64,000 nt of DNA. Origin: AC-50 sp035640455 (GTDB taxonomy: Bacteria; Actinomycetota; Thermoleophilia; Gaiellales; Gaiellaceae). The stretch is taken from the NCBI GenBank assembly GCA_035640455.1, contig DASQWB010000032.1:1-64000 (forward strand), read 5' to 3'. The stretch's first letter is position 1, and each line of letters opens with the position of its first letter. Made by a program: the position numbers and the translations under genes. The notes under the pieces were generated by a model. The model searched no databases and was not told where the DNA came from. It worked only from the letters and a program-made list of their open reading frames with translations. Positions 45,299 through 53,473 of the stretch are shown piece after piece.

Positions 45299-46471
45299 CC
45301 TAGGATGGACTGTCACCGAGTGGTCCCGACACTCGGGCCTTTCTTCTTGAGCTGGTAGGCGTGGACGGCGCCCGTCAGAGCGCCGTCCGGTTTTCGGCTC
45401 ACGCTCGCCTTCGACCACCACGTCGGAAGGAGAGGAGTGCGCCGCATGTCGGAGGATGACGTGTTGTTCGGCTACCGGTTACGTGTGCTTGACCACGCCG
45501 GTCGCACCTCGGTGAGTGAGGCCTGTCGGGTGTTCGGGATCCATCGTTCGACCTACTACGTCTGGAAGCGGCGGGCGGAGCGGCATGGGCTCGAGATCCT
45601 GCGTCCACGGGAGCGGCGCAGGCCGCGGATGCCGCAGCAGTTCTCTCCATTCGTTGAGGAGCGGATCGTCGCTTTCGCGCTCGGGCATCCCGGGCTCGGC
45701 CCGGGGCGGATCGCGGCGGAGCTGCGCAAGCCGCGCTGGGGCGGCATCGTCGTCTCGCACAACGGCGTTTGGCGCTGTCTGCGACGCCACGGGCTCAACA
45801 CGCGTGCCAAGCGGCTCTCGCTCGTCGCGGGCTACGCCGCGCCCTACGAGCCGCCGCGGCAGCCAGAGCCGGAGCGGCATGTCGAGGCCGAGCGACCCGG
45901 TGAGCTGGTGGGGATGGACTGCTTCTTTGTCGGCAGGCTCGCCGGCTCCAAGGGCTCGGTCTGGCAGCTGACCGCGATCGACGTCGCCTCCAGCTACGCC
46001 GGGGCCGAGCTCGTCACCTGCCCGAAGGGAAACCCGACCGGCCGGCAAGCCTCGAAGCTCGCCCGGCGCGTCGCGGCCGAGCTGCAAGCCGCCGGCTGGC
46101 GGCTCGAGCGCGTGCTCACCGACAACGGTGGCGAGTTCCGCTCAACCGACTTCCGCGACACGCTCGCCAGCCTCGGCACCCGGCACACGCTGATCCGCGC
46201 CGGCCGGCCGCAGACGAACGGCGCAGTCGAAGCGCTGCACAAGACGATCCTCGACGAATGCTGGCGCCCCGCCTTCGCCCGCTACCTGCACGTTCGCTTC
46301 ACCGGCCTGAAGCGCGACCTCGACGCCTACCTCCGCTACTACGACGACGAGCGCGCCCACACCGGCCGCCTCACCCGCGGTCGCATCCCCGCCGAGATCG
46401 TCTACGGTGCCCGCAAGGTGAGAGCGAGATGAGCCGAAACTGTCGGCACATCTCGGTGACGATCCAACCTA
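45298..46471 (+). mobile_element. Intact insertion sequence, IS481-like, copy 2
   Basis: About 1.17 kb. Left end TAGGATGGACTGTCACCGAG (45301) and reversed right end TAGGTTGGATCGTCACCGAG (from 46471) form an imperfect inverted repeat of about 38 bp that continues as GTGGTCCCGACA / ATGTGCCGACA. ACCTA flanks both sides (45298-45302, 46467-46471), a possible 5-bp duplication. Contains one intact transposase gene. Inserted exactly at the 3' end of tRNA-Lys and against the left arm of structured repeat copy B. Confidence 0.88.
45446..46432 (+). CDS. IS481-like DDE transposase
   Basis: 328 aa from ATG 45446 (AGGAGAGGAG upstream; GTG 45437 also possible). An N-terminal HTH (VSEACRVFGIHRSTYYVWKRR) is followed by the integrase core with Asp158 (GELVGMDCFF), Asp226 (VLTDNGGEF) and Glu262 (TNGAVEALHKTI). 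One uninterrupted frame, unlike IS3 elements. The homologue at 5599-6585 is broken; this copy is likely functional. Confidence 0.9.
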   Translation: MSEDDVLFGYRLRVLDHAGRTSVSEACRVFGIHRSTYYVWKRRAERHGLEILRPRERRRPRMPQQFSPFVEERIVAFALGHPGLGPGRIAAELRKPRWGGIVVSHNGVWRCLRRHGLNTRAKRLSLVAGYAAPYEPPRQPEPERHVEAERPGELVGMDCFFVGRLAGSKGSVWQLTAIDVASSYAGAELVTCPKGNPTGRQASKLARRVAAELQAAGWRLERVLTDNGGEFRSTDFRDTLASLGTRHTLIRAGRPQTNGAVEALHKTILDECWRPAFARYLHVRFTGLKRDLDAYLRYYDDERAHTGRLTRGRIPAEIVYGARKVRAR

Positions 46472-46637
46472 GGAGGGATTGGCGGAACATCGCTTGTGCC
46501 GCCCGAAGCGCGCTGCTCGTCCCGATGCGGCGTCCTCAGTCGCGCCGATAGCGCTGCTATCGACGCTCCCTGCGTCCTTGCCTCGCAACGAGCATCACGC
46601 TCCGTGCGACGAACGACGTTCCGCCAATCCCTCCTAG
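46469..46637 (-). ncRNA. Structured ~170-bp repeat element, copy B
   Basis: Perfect 20-bp arms CTAGGAGGGATTGGCGGAAC (46469-46488 and, reversed, 46618-46637). The 70-nt core on the minus strand (46579 to 46510) is identical to copy C and contains AAGGACGCAGGGAGCGTC and the apical hairpin CGATAGC-AGC-GCTATCG. An inner stem GCTCGTTGCGA pairs with TCGGGACGAGC (one mismatch). The right arm supplies the TAG stop of the NTF2-like gene. RNA function is a hypothesis. Confidence 0.65.
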
Positions 46638-46975
46638 CAGGGCTCGTTGGCCCAGCCGAGAAGCTTCCACTCCCCCTCGCGGCGCACGAACAGGCGAAGG
46701 TTGTGGAACTCTCGGCCCTCGACCGCGACGATGCACTTGACGATCGCTCGATCTCCGTAGACCTCGATCGGCTCGACGATGCGGGTGGCGCGAGCGCTGC
46801 CCGCCTTGACCTTCTGGAGGAAGGCGACCTGATCGTCGACGGTTCGGGACTCGTCCGCTCGCTGAAACGCGAGTCGGGGCGCAAGGATCGTGGAGAGCCA
46901 GTCGCGGTCGCCGCTGCTCTCGGCCGCGCCGATCCTCTCGTTCAGCTCCCTGAGCGCCAGCTCGTCAGCGCTCAC
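46634..46975 (-). CDS. SnoaL/NTF2-like (DUF4440-type) protein
   Basis: 113 aa. The helical start (ELALRELNERIGAAESSGDRDWL) and cone-shaped beta-sheet ending FHNLRLFVRREGEWKLLGWAN are typical of the DUF4440 branch of the NTF2 superfamily. Function in small-ligand binding or isomerisation is unknown. Stop codon TAG comes from the arm of structured repeat B. Confidence 0.75.
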   Translation of the reverse strand: MSADELALRELNERIGAAESSGDRDWLSTILAPRLAFQRADESRTVDDQVAFLQKVKAGSARATRIVEPIEVYGDRAIVKCIVAVEGREFHNLRLFVRREGEWKLLGWANEPC

Positions 46976-47044
46976 GGCTTACACCCCCCGATCGTGATCC
47001 AACCATCTTGCCAGGTCTCCTCGCCGGGCTAGTCGGGCTCACCT

Positions 47045-48304
47045 CTAGCCACGGAACTCGTAGGCGCCAATGTCCGGCGCGGGTTCGCGCGGGCGGCCCG
47101 TGATGTCTCTCGTCGGGGCCCAGCGACGGCTCGCCTGGTCGATCAGGAGCGCCGACTTCGCCGTCGGCCGCCCTAGAGCGTCCAGGTCGGCCGGCCCGAC
47201 GACATCCGACGACGTGCATGCCTGACCCCGCAGGACGACGTTCGCCACGAACACCCGCGCCGCGTCGCAGACCGGCCATCGCTGCCCCAGCAGCGCGATC
47301 ACGTTGTTCGCAACGACAGGCCGCAGCCGGCGAGGGACGTCGCCGTAGAGCGAGCTGACGCGAATCGAGCCCTCGTAGCCGTCGCGCCGCCTGGCGCCGG
47401 TGAGGATCGTGTTGTTCACGATCTTCACGTCGTGTGGAAGCCGTCGCGTCCCGCGGCTGCCGACGACGATCGCGACGCGGGCGTGGTAGCCGGGAACACG
47501 CCGATCCGTGCCGACGAAGACGTTGTTCACGATCGTCGCGTGGTCGATCGCGTTCGTGAGGTAGAGCTGCGCGCCGCCGCTCCGGTAGACGCCGAAGCGG
47601 TTGCCCTCCACCCGCAGCCGGCGACCCAGGAAGAGCTCGACGAGGTCCTGGTGGCCGCACCGGTAGCGGCCCAGAGCGCACGGCAACGTCCGCTCGAACC
47701 GGTTGTGCCTGATCGTCAGGTCCGAGCCGAAGCGGCCGTGGAGGAAGTCGCACCCGTAGCAGTCGCGGAACCAGTTGTCCTCGAGGGTGATGCGCCTCGA
47801 CCACCGGTACAGGAGCACGCAGTTCGCAAACTCGATCGACCGGTCGCCGCAGTGCGTGAACGTGCTCCGCCGGATCGTGACGTCGTGCGGGTCGGGCAGC
47901 AGGATCGACGCCGAGTACGGAGTCCCTCGCGCCGTGACGACGAGGTCGTGGAGGTCGATCCACGCCGAGGTCCTGACCTCGACGAGCGCGTCCTGGACGC
48001 GCGGGAAGATCGCCAGCCGGCCCAGCGAGACGTGCTGCGTGTGGTCGAGGAGGATCCGCTCCACCCACACGCCCGGGCTCCCGACGACGTCGAGCGGGCG
48101 GGACGACCGCGGTGGGATGACGAGATCGCCGTAGCTCCCCGGCAGCAGGACGACGGTCCCGCCCGAGTCGCGCAGGGCCGAGACCGCCGCCTGGAACTCC
48201 CCCGCACTCCGGACGGTGAGCGCGAGCGAGCGCGGCCGAGCCGCGGGCGCAGCCGCGAGCACGACGAGGGCGAGGGCCGCGGCCAGTGCCGACCGGATTA
48301 GCAT
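47045..48304 (-). CDS. Secreted right-handed parallel beta-helix protein
   Basis: 419 aa with a signal peptide (residues 1-22). Repeating strands with Asn ladders (ITLEDNWFRDCYG, LTIRHNRFERTL, ATIVNNVFVGTD, VKIVNNTILTG) match pectate-lyase-like beta-helix proteins, and the C-terminal DIGAYEFRG is the usual end of that group. Could bind or cleave an extracellular polysaccharide; catalytic residues cannot be assigned. Divergent from the Rieske gene, with only 6 nt between the two start codons. Confidence 0.8.
   Translation of the reverse strand: MLIRSALAAALALVVLAAAPAARPRSLALTVRSAGEFQAAVSALRDSGGTVVLLPGSYGDLVIPPRSSRPLDVVGSPGVWVERILLDHTQHVSLGRLAIFPRVQDALVEVRTSAWIDLHDLVVTARGTPYSASILLPDPHDVTIRRSTFTHCGDRSIEFANCVLLYRWSRRITLEDNWFRDCYGCDFLHGRFGSDLTIRHNRFERTLPCALGRYRCGHQDLVELFLGRRLRVEGNRFGVYRSGGAQLYLTNAIDHATIVNNVFVGTDRRVPGYHARVAIVVGSRGTRRLPHDVKIVNNTILTGARRRDGYEGSIRVSSLYGDVPRRLRPVVANNVIALLGQRWPVCDAARVFVANVVLRGQACTSSDVVGPADLDALGRPTAKSALLIDQASRRWAPTRDITGRPREPAPDIGAYEFRG
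48299..48304 (+). promoter_or_regulatory. -10 box TAGCAT, leaderless start of the Rieske gene
   Basis: TAGCAT with 6 nt to ATG 48311; it overlaps the first codons of the divergent beta-helix gene. Confidence 0.55.
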
Positions 48305-48310
48305 CCGCGC

Positions 48311-49321
48311 ATGGTGTCACCGTCCGCGGTCGGCCTGCAGCCTGCGCTTCGCCGGTGCTGGCACCCTGTCGCGTTCGGGCGCGACCTCGAGCAGGGGCCG
48401 CTTGCCGCGCGCCTGCTCGACGAGCCGCTCGTGCTGTGGCGCGACTCCGCCGGCACCGCCCGCGCGTTCTCGGACCTCTGCATCCACCGCGGGACGGCAC
48501 TCTCGCTCGGCACGGTGGAGGAGGACGAGATTATCTGCCCCTACCACGGCTGGCGCTACGGCAGGGACGGCAGGTGCACGCTGATCCCGCAGCTCGAGGA
48601 TCCCACGCGCGTGCCGGCGAAGGCCCGGGCCGAAGCATTCGGCTGCGTCGAGCGCTACGGCATGGTCTGGGTCGCGCTGGAGGAGCCGCGCTGGCCGCTG
48701 CCGGAGGTCCCCGAGCTCGAGTCGGACGAGTGGCGAACCGTGCTCTGCGGCCCCTACGAATGGCGATGCGACGCGTCGCGGCAGGTGGAGAACTTCACCG
48801 ACTTCGGACACTTCCCGTTCGTCCACCCGGGCCTCCTCGGCGACCCGAGCCGGCCGGTCGTGCCGCGCCACGAGGTCGAGACCGACGGCCACGTGCTGCG
48901 CTACGAGATCGTCCGGCCGGAAGCGCCGAACACGGACGACTTCCCGGTGTTCGCCAACGAGGAGCGCGAACGGCCGGTGCGGCGGAACCGCTACGAGCTG
49001 CACCTGCCGTACACGATCGTCCTGCGGCTCGGCTGGGGCGGGCGCGAAGGCATGGTCTACTTCTTCGCCTCGCAGCCGGTCGCGGGTGATCGCTGCAGCG
49101 GCTACCTCGTGGTCGGACGGAACTACAACTTCGAGCAGCCCGACGAGCTGCTCGTCGAGTTCGAGAACGTGATCTTCGGCCAGGACCAGCGCGTCGTCGA
49201 GTCGCAGCGGCCCGAGCAGGTACCGTTCGACCTCGCGGCCGAGCTGCACATGAAGTTCGACGCCGTCGCCGTCGCCTATCGGCGGGCCATGCGCGAGTCC
49301 GGGCTGGCGACGGCCGGCTGA
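48311..49321 (+). CDS. Rieske-type aromatic-ring oxygenase alpha subunit
   Basis: 336 aa. The Rieske cluster ligands are Cys57, His59 (LCIHRGTALSLG) and Cys76, His79 (ICPYHGWRYG). The catalytic iron site is Asn161-x2-Asp164-x2-His167-x4-His172 (ENFTDFGHFPFVHPG). The length and single-subunit layout resemble phenoxybenzoate or vanillate O-demethylase oxygenases. A matching reductase is not visible in the window. Its 3' end overlaps the convergent kinase gene by 46 nt. Confidence 0.88.
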   Translation: MVSPSAVGLQPALRRCWHPVAFGRDLEQGPLAARLLDEPLVLWRDSAGTARAFSDLCIHRGTALSLGTVEEDEIICPYHGWRYGRDGRCTLIPQLEDPTRVPAKARAEAFGCVERYGMVWVALEEPRWPLPEVPELESDEWRTVLCGPYEWRCDASRQVENFTDFGHFPFVHPGLLGDPSRPVVPRHEVETDGHVLRYEIVRPEAPNTDDFPVFANEERERPVRRNRYELHLPYTIVLRLGWGGREGMVYFFASQPVAGDRCSGYLVVGRNYNFEQPDELLVEFENVIFGQDQRVVESQRPEQVPFDLAAELHMKFDAVAVAYRRAMRESGLATAG

Positions 49322-50484
49322 GGGAGCACGAGCTCGAAGCGCGAGCCCGACGGCGAGACGTCCCGGTGCAGGATGTCTCCTCCCTGCGCCTGCGCGTAGG
49401 CGCGCGCGATCGCGAGCCCGAGGCCGGTGCCGGGCACGGAGGCCCCGGGGGCACGGGTGAACTGCTCGAAGAGCCGGCCGCGGAGCTCGGGCGCCACGCC
49501 CGGACCGTGGTCCTCGACGACGATCCGGAGCTCGGCACCCGTGCGCTCGGCCGACACCACGATCGGCGGCGCGCCGTGGCGGATCGCGTTGAGCGCGAGG
49601 TTCGTGACGACCCGGTCGACGGCGACCGGATCGATCTCGGCCTCGAGATCGGCCGGCACACGGAGCTCGATGTCGCTCGAGTCGGGAAAGCCCTCCACGA
49701 TCGTCGACAGCCGCTCGTGGAGCTGGAGGCGCTCTGGGTTGACCTCGACCGCGTGCGCGTCGAGCCTCGAGAGGTCGAGCAGCTTCTCGAGCAGGTCGAC
49801 GAGCCGGGCGCTCTGCTCGTGCAGCGTCCTCTGGAGCGCGCGCACCTGGTCGGGGTGCAGCTCGCCGGCCCGCGCGTCGAGGGTCGCCGCGGCCCCGTAG
49901 ACCGCCGTCGCCGGGGTGCGGAGCTCGTGCGAGGCGCGGGCGACGAACTGCTCCCGCACCTGGTCGAGGCGGCGCAGCTCGTCGTGGAGGAGCGCCCGCT
50001 CGACCCCGAGGGCGGCCCGCTCCGCGGCCCGCTGGAGGAGCTCGGCGTCCTCGGCGTCGAAGTGCCGCGGCGTCAGCGTCCCCACGTGCACGACGCCGAG
50101 CACGCGCCCGCGGGCGAGCAGCGGCGCCCCGAGAAGCGACTTGATCCCCTTCTCGCGCAGGATCGGGTTCAGCACGTCGGCGTGGTCGACGTCGTCGACC
50201 GCTACGACGTGTCGCTCGTCGGCGATCCGGCCGGCGAAGCCGCCGCCGACCGGGATCCGGACGCCCTGCACTACCTCCTCTTCGAGCCCCTTGGCCGCCC
50301 GCGCTACGAGTTCGTTGGCACGCTCGTCGAGCATCAGGAACGCAGCGGTGTCGGCGTCGAGGATCTCGCGGATCCGCGTCAGCAGCTCGTCGAGCAAGTC
50401 TTCGAGCGACAGGTGCGCCAGCGCCGCGTCGGTGACGAGCAGGAGCTTGCGTAGGCGCTCGGCAGCTGCGTCCGGAGTCTCCAT
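49276..50484 (-). CDS. GAF-domain sensor histidine kinase
   Basis: 402 aa. An N-terminal GAF domain (residues about 20-165, with VPVGGGFAGRIADER-type core and SLLGAPLLARGRVLGVVHVG) leads to HisKA with the phospho-His in ARASHELRTPATAVYGAA, then HATPase (NLALNAIRHG, EDHGPGVAPEL, GTGLGLAIARAY). No transmembrane segment, so a cytosolic sensor. No adjacent response regulator, so an orphan kinase. Confidence 0.88.
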   Translation of the reverse strand: METPDAAAERLRKLLLVTDAALAHLSLEDLLDELLTRIREILDADTAAFLMLDERANELVARAAKGLEEEVVQGVRIPVGGGFAGRIADERHVVAVDDVDHADVLNPILREKGIKSLLGAPLLARGRVLGVVHVGTLTPRHFDAEDAELLQRAAERAALGVERALLHDELRRLDQVREQFVARASHELRTPATAVYGAAATLDARAGELHPDQVRALQRTLHEQSARLVDLLEKLLDLSRLDAHAVEVNPERLQLHERLSTIVEGFPDSSDIELRVPADLEAEIDPVAVDRVVTNLALNAIRHGAPPIVVSAERTGAELRIVVEDHGPGVAPELRGRLFEQFTRAPGASVPGTGLGLAIARAYAQAQGGDILHRDVSPSGSRFELVLPQPAVASPDSRMARR

Positions 50485-50503
50485 GGCCGCACGAGGCTAG
50501 CCG

Positions 50504-50797
50504 CTACTCGGGCTGCGGTTGGGGCTGCGCCTCTCCCTCGAAGGGCTTTCCGGACCGGATCCTCTCGGCCATGTCCTTCGACTCCTCGCGGTAGACGCTC
50601 CCGTCCTCGAACTGGATCACCGGGTACTGCCGCTGCCCGCTCAGCGTTTCAATGTGGTCGCGCTTGCCGCGGCGGAGCGGGCCGGGCACGAGCTCGTAGT
50701 CGATGCCCTGCTCGTCGAGCGCCTTCTGCACACGCCAGCATGGATGACCCCCGAACTTCACCCATAGGTTCGAGCAGCGATAGAGCTTTATGGCCAT
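50504..50797 (-). CDS. Glutathione-S-transferase N-terminal/thioredoxin-fold small protein
   Basis: 97 aa from ATG 50797 with AGGAGG 6 nt upstream. IKLYRCSNLWVKFGGHPCWR then VQKALDEQGIDYELV and YPVIQFEDGSVYREES outline the GST_N/glutaredoxin fold with a cis-Pro. The Cys-x12-Cys spacing is not the CxxC of glutaredoxins, so redox activity is uncertain. Gln/Pro-rich tail. Confidence 0.75.
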   Translation of the reverse strand: MAIKLYRCSNLWVKFGGHPCWRVQKALDEQGIDYELVPGPLRRGKRDHIETLSGQRQYPVIQFEDGSVYREESKDMAERIRSGKPFEGEAQPQPQPE

Positions 50798-51121
50798 GTC
50801 GAGCCTCCTGGGACGAGATTGCAGCGCGAACTTACTCCTCCCGAGCGGCGGTGGACGAACGGGCAGAGAGCGCATCGGCCGCAACGAGGAATCTCGTTCG
50901 CACCGGTAAACGACCAGATCGAAGGCGTCACGTGGCCTTCGGCACCATCAGGCGGTCAAGCCCGGCCATGTTAGGAGCGGCGACCGAGGTTGCGGCCCCG
51001 GCCGCCGCTCCTCGCTCGTCGCTACCGGACGACGAACGGCTCGAGAACCTTGCTCGCGTTGTAGGCCGAGCGGCCGTCGAGCGTCAATCGCGCGTTGGAG
51101 TGAGCCGCCCGTCCCGTGGAA
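50798..51121. other. Divergent intergenic region
   Basis: Between the GST-like gene (minus) and the flavoprotein gene (plus). I found the Shine-Dalgarno of the former and the -10 box of the latter, but no gene, repeat or strong hairpin in the rest. Confidence 0.5.
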
Positions 51122-51127
51122 TACGAT
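51122..51127 (+). promoter_or_regulatory. -10 box TACGAT, leaderless start of the flavoprotein gene
   Basis: TACGAT with 7 nt to TTG 51135; GTG 51141 would be 13 nt away. Confidence 0.5.
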
Positions 51128-51134
51128 CCTCTTC

Positions 51135-52601
51135 TTGTCGGTGCGAGACAAAGAGGAGAGCCGCGCGGTCGGGACCGCGGTCCTCGGCGGCGGCCCGGCA
51201 GGACTGACGGCGGCGTACGTGCTCGCGCTGCGCGGCGAGCCGGCGGAGGTCTTCGAGGCCGACGGCGTCGTCGGCGGGATCGCCAAGACGGTCGAGTTCG
51301 GCGGCTACCGGTTCGACCTCGGCGGCCACCGCTTCTTCACGAAGCTCAAGCCGGTCGAGCGCCTCTGGCACGAGATGCTCGGCGACGAGCTGCTCCTCCG
51401 GCCGCGGCTGTCGCGGATCTACTACCAGGGCAAGTTCTTCTCGTACCCGCTCGTGGCGAAGGACGTCCTCGGCCGCCTGGGCGTCGTCGAGTCCACCCGC
51501 TGCGCGCTCTCCTACCTCTGGAGCCGCCTGCGTCCTGTCCCCGAGCCGGCGAGCTTCGAGGACTGGGTGACGGTGCACTTCGGCCGGCGGCTCTACGACG
51601 CGTTCTTCCGCTCCTACACGGAGAAGGTCTGGGGGATCCCGGGCAGCGAGATCAAGGCCGAGTGGGCCGCGCAGAGGATCAAGAACTTCTCGCTCTCCAA
51701 GGCGATCCTGACCATGCTCGGCCTGCGCCGGACGCACGTGACGACGCTGATCGAGCACTTCCACTATCCGCGGCTCGGGCCGGGGCAGATGTGGGAGGCC
51801 TTCCAGCAGCGGATCGAGGAGCGCGGGATCCCTGTTCGGCTCAACCACCGCTGCACGGCGATCGCGCACGACGGCGCGGGCCGGGTCGAGAGCATCGTCG
51901 TCCGGACGAACGGGAGCGAGCTCGAGCTGCCGGTCGACGCGGTGCTGTCGAGCATCCCGCTCAGCGAGCTTCTCCTCGCGCTCGATCCCCCGCCGCCGGC
52001 CGAGGTCGTCGCCGCCGCCCGGCGCCTGCGCTACCGCGAGCTCTGCCTCGTCGCGCTCGTCATCGACGACGAGACGCCGTTCCCGGACAACTGGATCTAC
52101 CTCCACGACCCGGGCACGAGGGCCGGGCGGGTGCAGAACTTCGGCGCCTGGAGCGCGAGCATGGTGCGGCCCGGGACGACGTGCCTCGGCGTCGAGTACT
52201 TCTGCTTCGAGGGCGACGAGATCTGGGAGCTGCCGGACGCCGAGGCGGTCGAGCTCGCGAAGGCGGAGCTCGCGCGGATCGGCCTCATCGACCCCGCGCG
52301 CGTCGTCGACGGCGTGAAGGTGCGCGTCCCGCGCGCGTACCCCGTCTACGACTCGAACTACCAGGACGCGCTGCCGGTACTCCGGGACTTCCTTCGCGGG
52401 TTCACGAACCTTCGCACCTTCGGCCGCAACGGCCTGCACCGGTACAACAACCAGGACCACTCGATGTGGACGGCGATCCTCGCGACGCTGGACCTCCTGG
52501 ACGGCGGCGGTCACGACGTCTGGTCGGTGAACACCGAGGCCGACTACCACGAGGAGGGGGCGATCGTCGAGGGGCTGCTCGAGGTCGAGCTCGTCGCCTG
52601 A
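51135..52601 (+). CDS. FAD/NAD(P)-dependent oxidoreductase (amine-oxidase/UDP-galactopyranose-mutase-like)
   Basis: 488 aa. The FAD-binding Rossmann loop GGGPAGLTAAYVLALRG is followed by EAD and then the GGHRFFTKLKPVERLWHEML segment common to protoporphyrinogen-oxidase-like and Glf-like flavoproteins. The C-terminal FAD motif is NGLHRYNNQDHSMWTA. It is usually found beside glycosyltransferases in actinobacteria, as here, suggesting a role in sugar or lipid-linked glycan modification. Its end overlaps the convergent GT2 gene by 58 nt. Confidence 0.8.
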   Translation: MSVRDKEESRAVGTAVLGGGPAGLTAAYVLALRGEPAEVFEADGVVGGIAKTVEFGGYRFDLGGHRFFTKLKPVERLWHEMLGDELLLRPRLSRIYYQGKFFSYPLVAKDVLGRLGVVESTRCALSYLWSRLRPVPEPASFEDWVTVHFGRRLYDAFFRSYTEKVWGIPGSEIKAEWAAQRIKNFSLSKAILTMLGLRRTHVTTLIEHFHYPRLGPGQMWEAFQQRIEERGIPVRLNHRCTAIAHDGAGRVESIVVRTNGSELELPVDAVLSSIPLSELLLALDPPPPAEVVAAARRLRYRELCLVALVIDDETPFPDNWIYLHDPGTRAGRVQNFGAWSASMVRPGTTCLGVEYFCFEGDEIWELPDAEAVELAKAELARIGLIDPARVVDGVKVRVPRAYPVYDSNYQDALPVLRDFLRGFTNLRTFGRNGLHRYNNQDHSMWTAILATLDLLDGGGHDVWSVNTEADYHEEGAIVEGLLEVELVA

Positions 52602-53473
52602 CGCGCGAGCGCCGTCGCAGCCGCGGCGACGCCCGTCAGATGGTGGACGGTGTGGAGGGCGACGCCCGCGAGCGCACGCGCCGGGCCCTCGCGGCGCACG
52701 AGGAGCGCGTAGAAGCGCGCGTTCAGCGCGAGCAGGGCCGCGAGGCTCGCACCGGCGAGACCCGGTCGCCGCGCCGCCAGGCCGCCGGCGATTCCGATCG
52801 AGGCGAGGGCGCTCGCGCGGTGTCGTGGGGCGAGGTTGAGCGTCCTCGCGCCCGGCCGACGCTCGAGCAGGAGCTCGGCCCACGGCAGCCCGCGCCGCGC
52901 GAAGTCGGCGTGCACCATCGCGGGGAGGGTCCACGCCTTCAGGTGCTTGCCCTGGATGCGCGGGTCGAGCTCGATGCGCGTGAGCCTGAGCCCGAGCTCG
53001 ATGTCCTCGATCGAGGCGGTGGGATATCGCTCCGCGTCGAACCCGCCGGCCGCGACGAAGGCCTCGCGGCGGACGGCGCCGAGGCCTGCCCAGAAGGTCG
53101 TGGCCGGGCCCGCGCCCTCCTGGTGGACGTGGTGGTGGAGCAGGTTGCGGAAGCGCGAGACGAGCGCCGGGTCGGCCGGGTCGTCGTCGTAGGAGCCGAA
53201 GATCGCGTCGAGGGTGTCGTCGGCCGCGAGGGCGGCGCGGATGCGGGCGAAGACGTCGGCGTGCGGCTCGACGTCGGCGTCGACGAAGACGAGCAGCTCG
53301 GCCGTCGTCCGTCGCGCCCCTTCGTTGCGCGCCGCCGCCGGGCCGGGCGCGCCGGCCGCCTCGACGACGACCACCTCGTCGGGCGGCTCCTCCGCCGCAC
53401 GGATCGCGGCCAGGCACCGCTCGAGCGTCGCCCGGCGGTCCGTGGCGGGGACGATCGCCGCGAGCCGTGTCAT
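52544..53473 (-). CDS. Glycosyltransferase family 2
   Basis: 309 aa from ATG 53473. GT-A fold: IVPATDRRATLERCLAAI, AARNEGARRTTAELLVFVDADV (the DxD metal site) and FVAAGGFDAERYPTASIEDIELGLRL (the ED acceptor/catalytic motif). C-terminal membrane segments (about 235-290) anchor it. Likely transfers a sugar to a lipid carrier. Its end is antisense to the last 58 nt of the flavoprotein gene. Overlaps the upstream membrane-GT gene by 4 nt. Confidence 0.85.
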   Translation of the reverse strand: MTRLAAIVPATDRRATLERCLAAIRAAEEPPDEVVVVEAAGAPGPAAARNEGARRTTAELLVFVDADVEPHADVFARIRAALAADDTLDAIFGSYDDDPADPALVSRFRNLLHHHVHQEGAGPATTFWAGLGAVRREAFVAAGGFDAERYPTASIEDIELGLRLTRIELDPRIQGKHLKAWTLPAMVHADFARRGLPWAELLLERRPGARTLNLAPRHRASALASIGIAGGLAARRPGLAGASLAALLALNARFYALLVRREGPARALAGVALHTVHHLTGVAAAATALARQATSSTSSSPSTIAPSSW

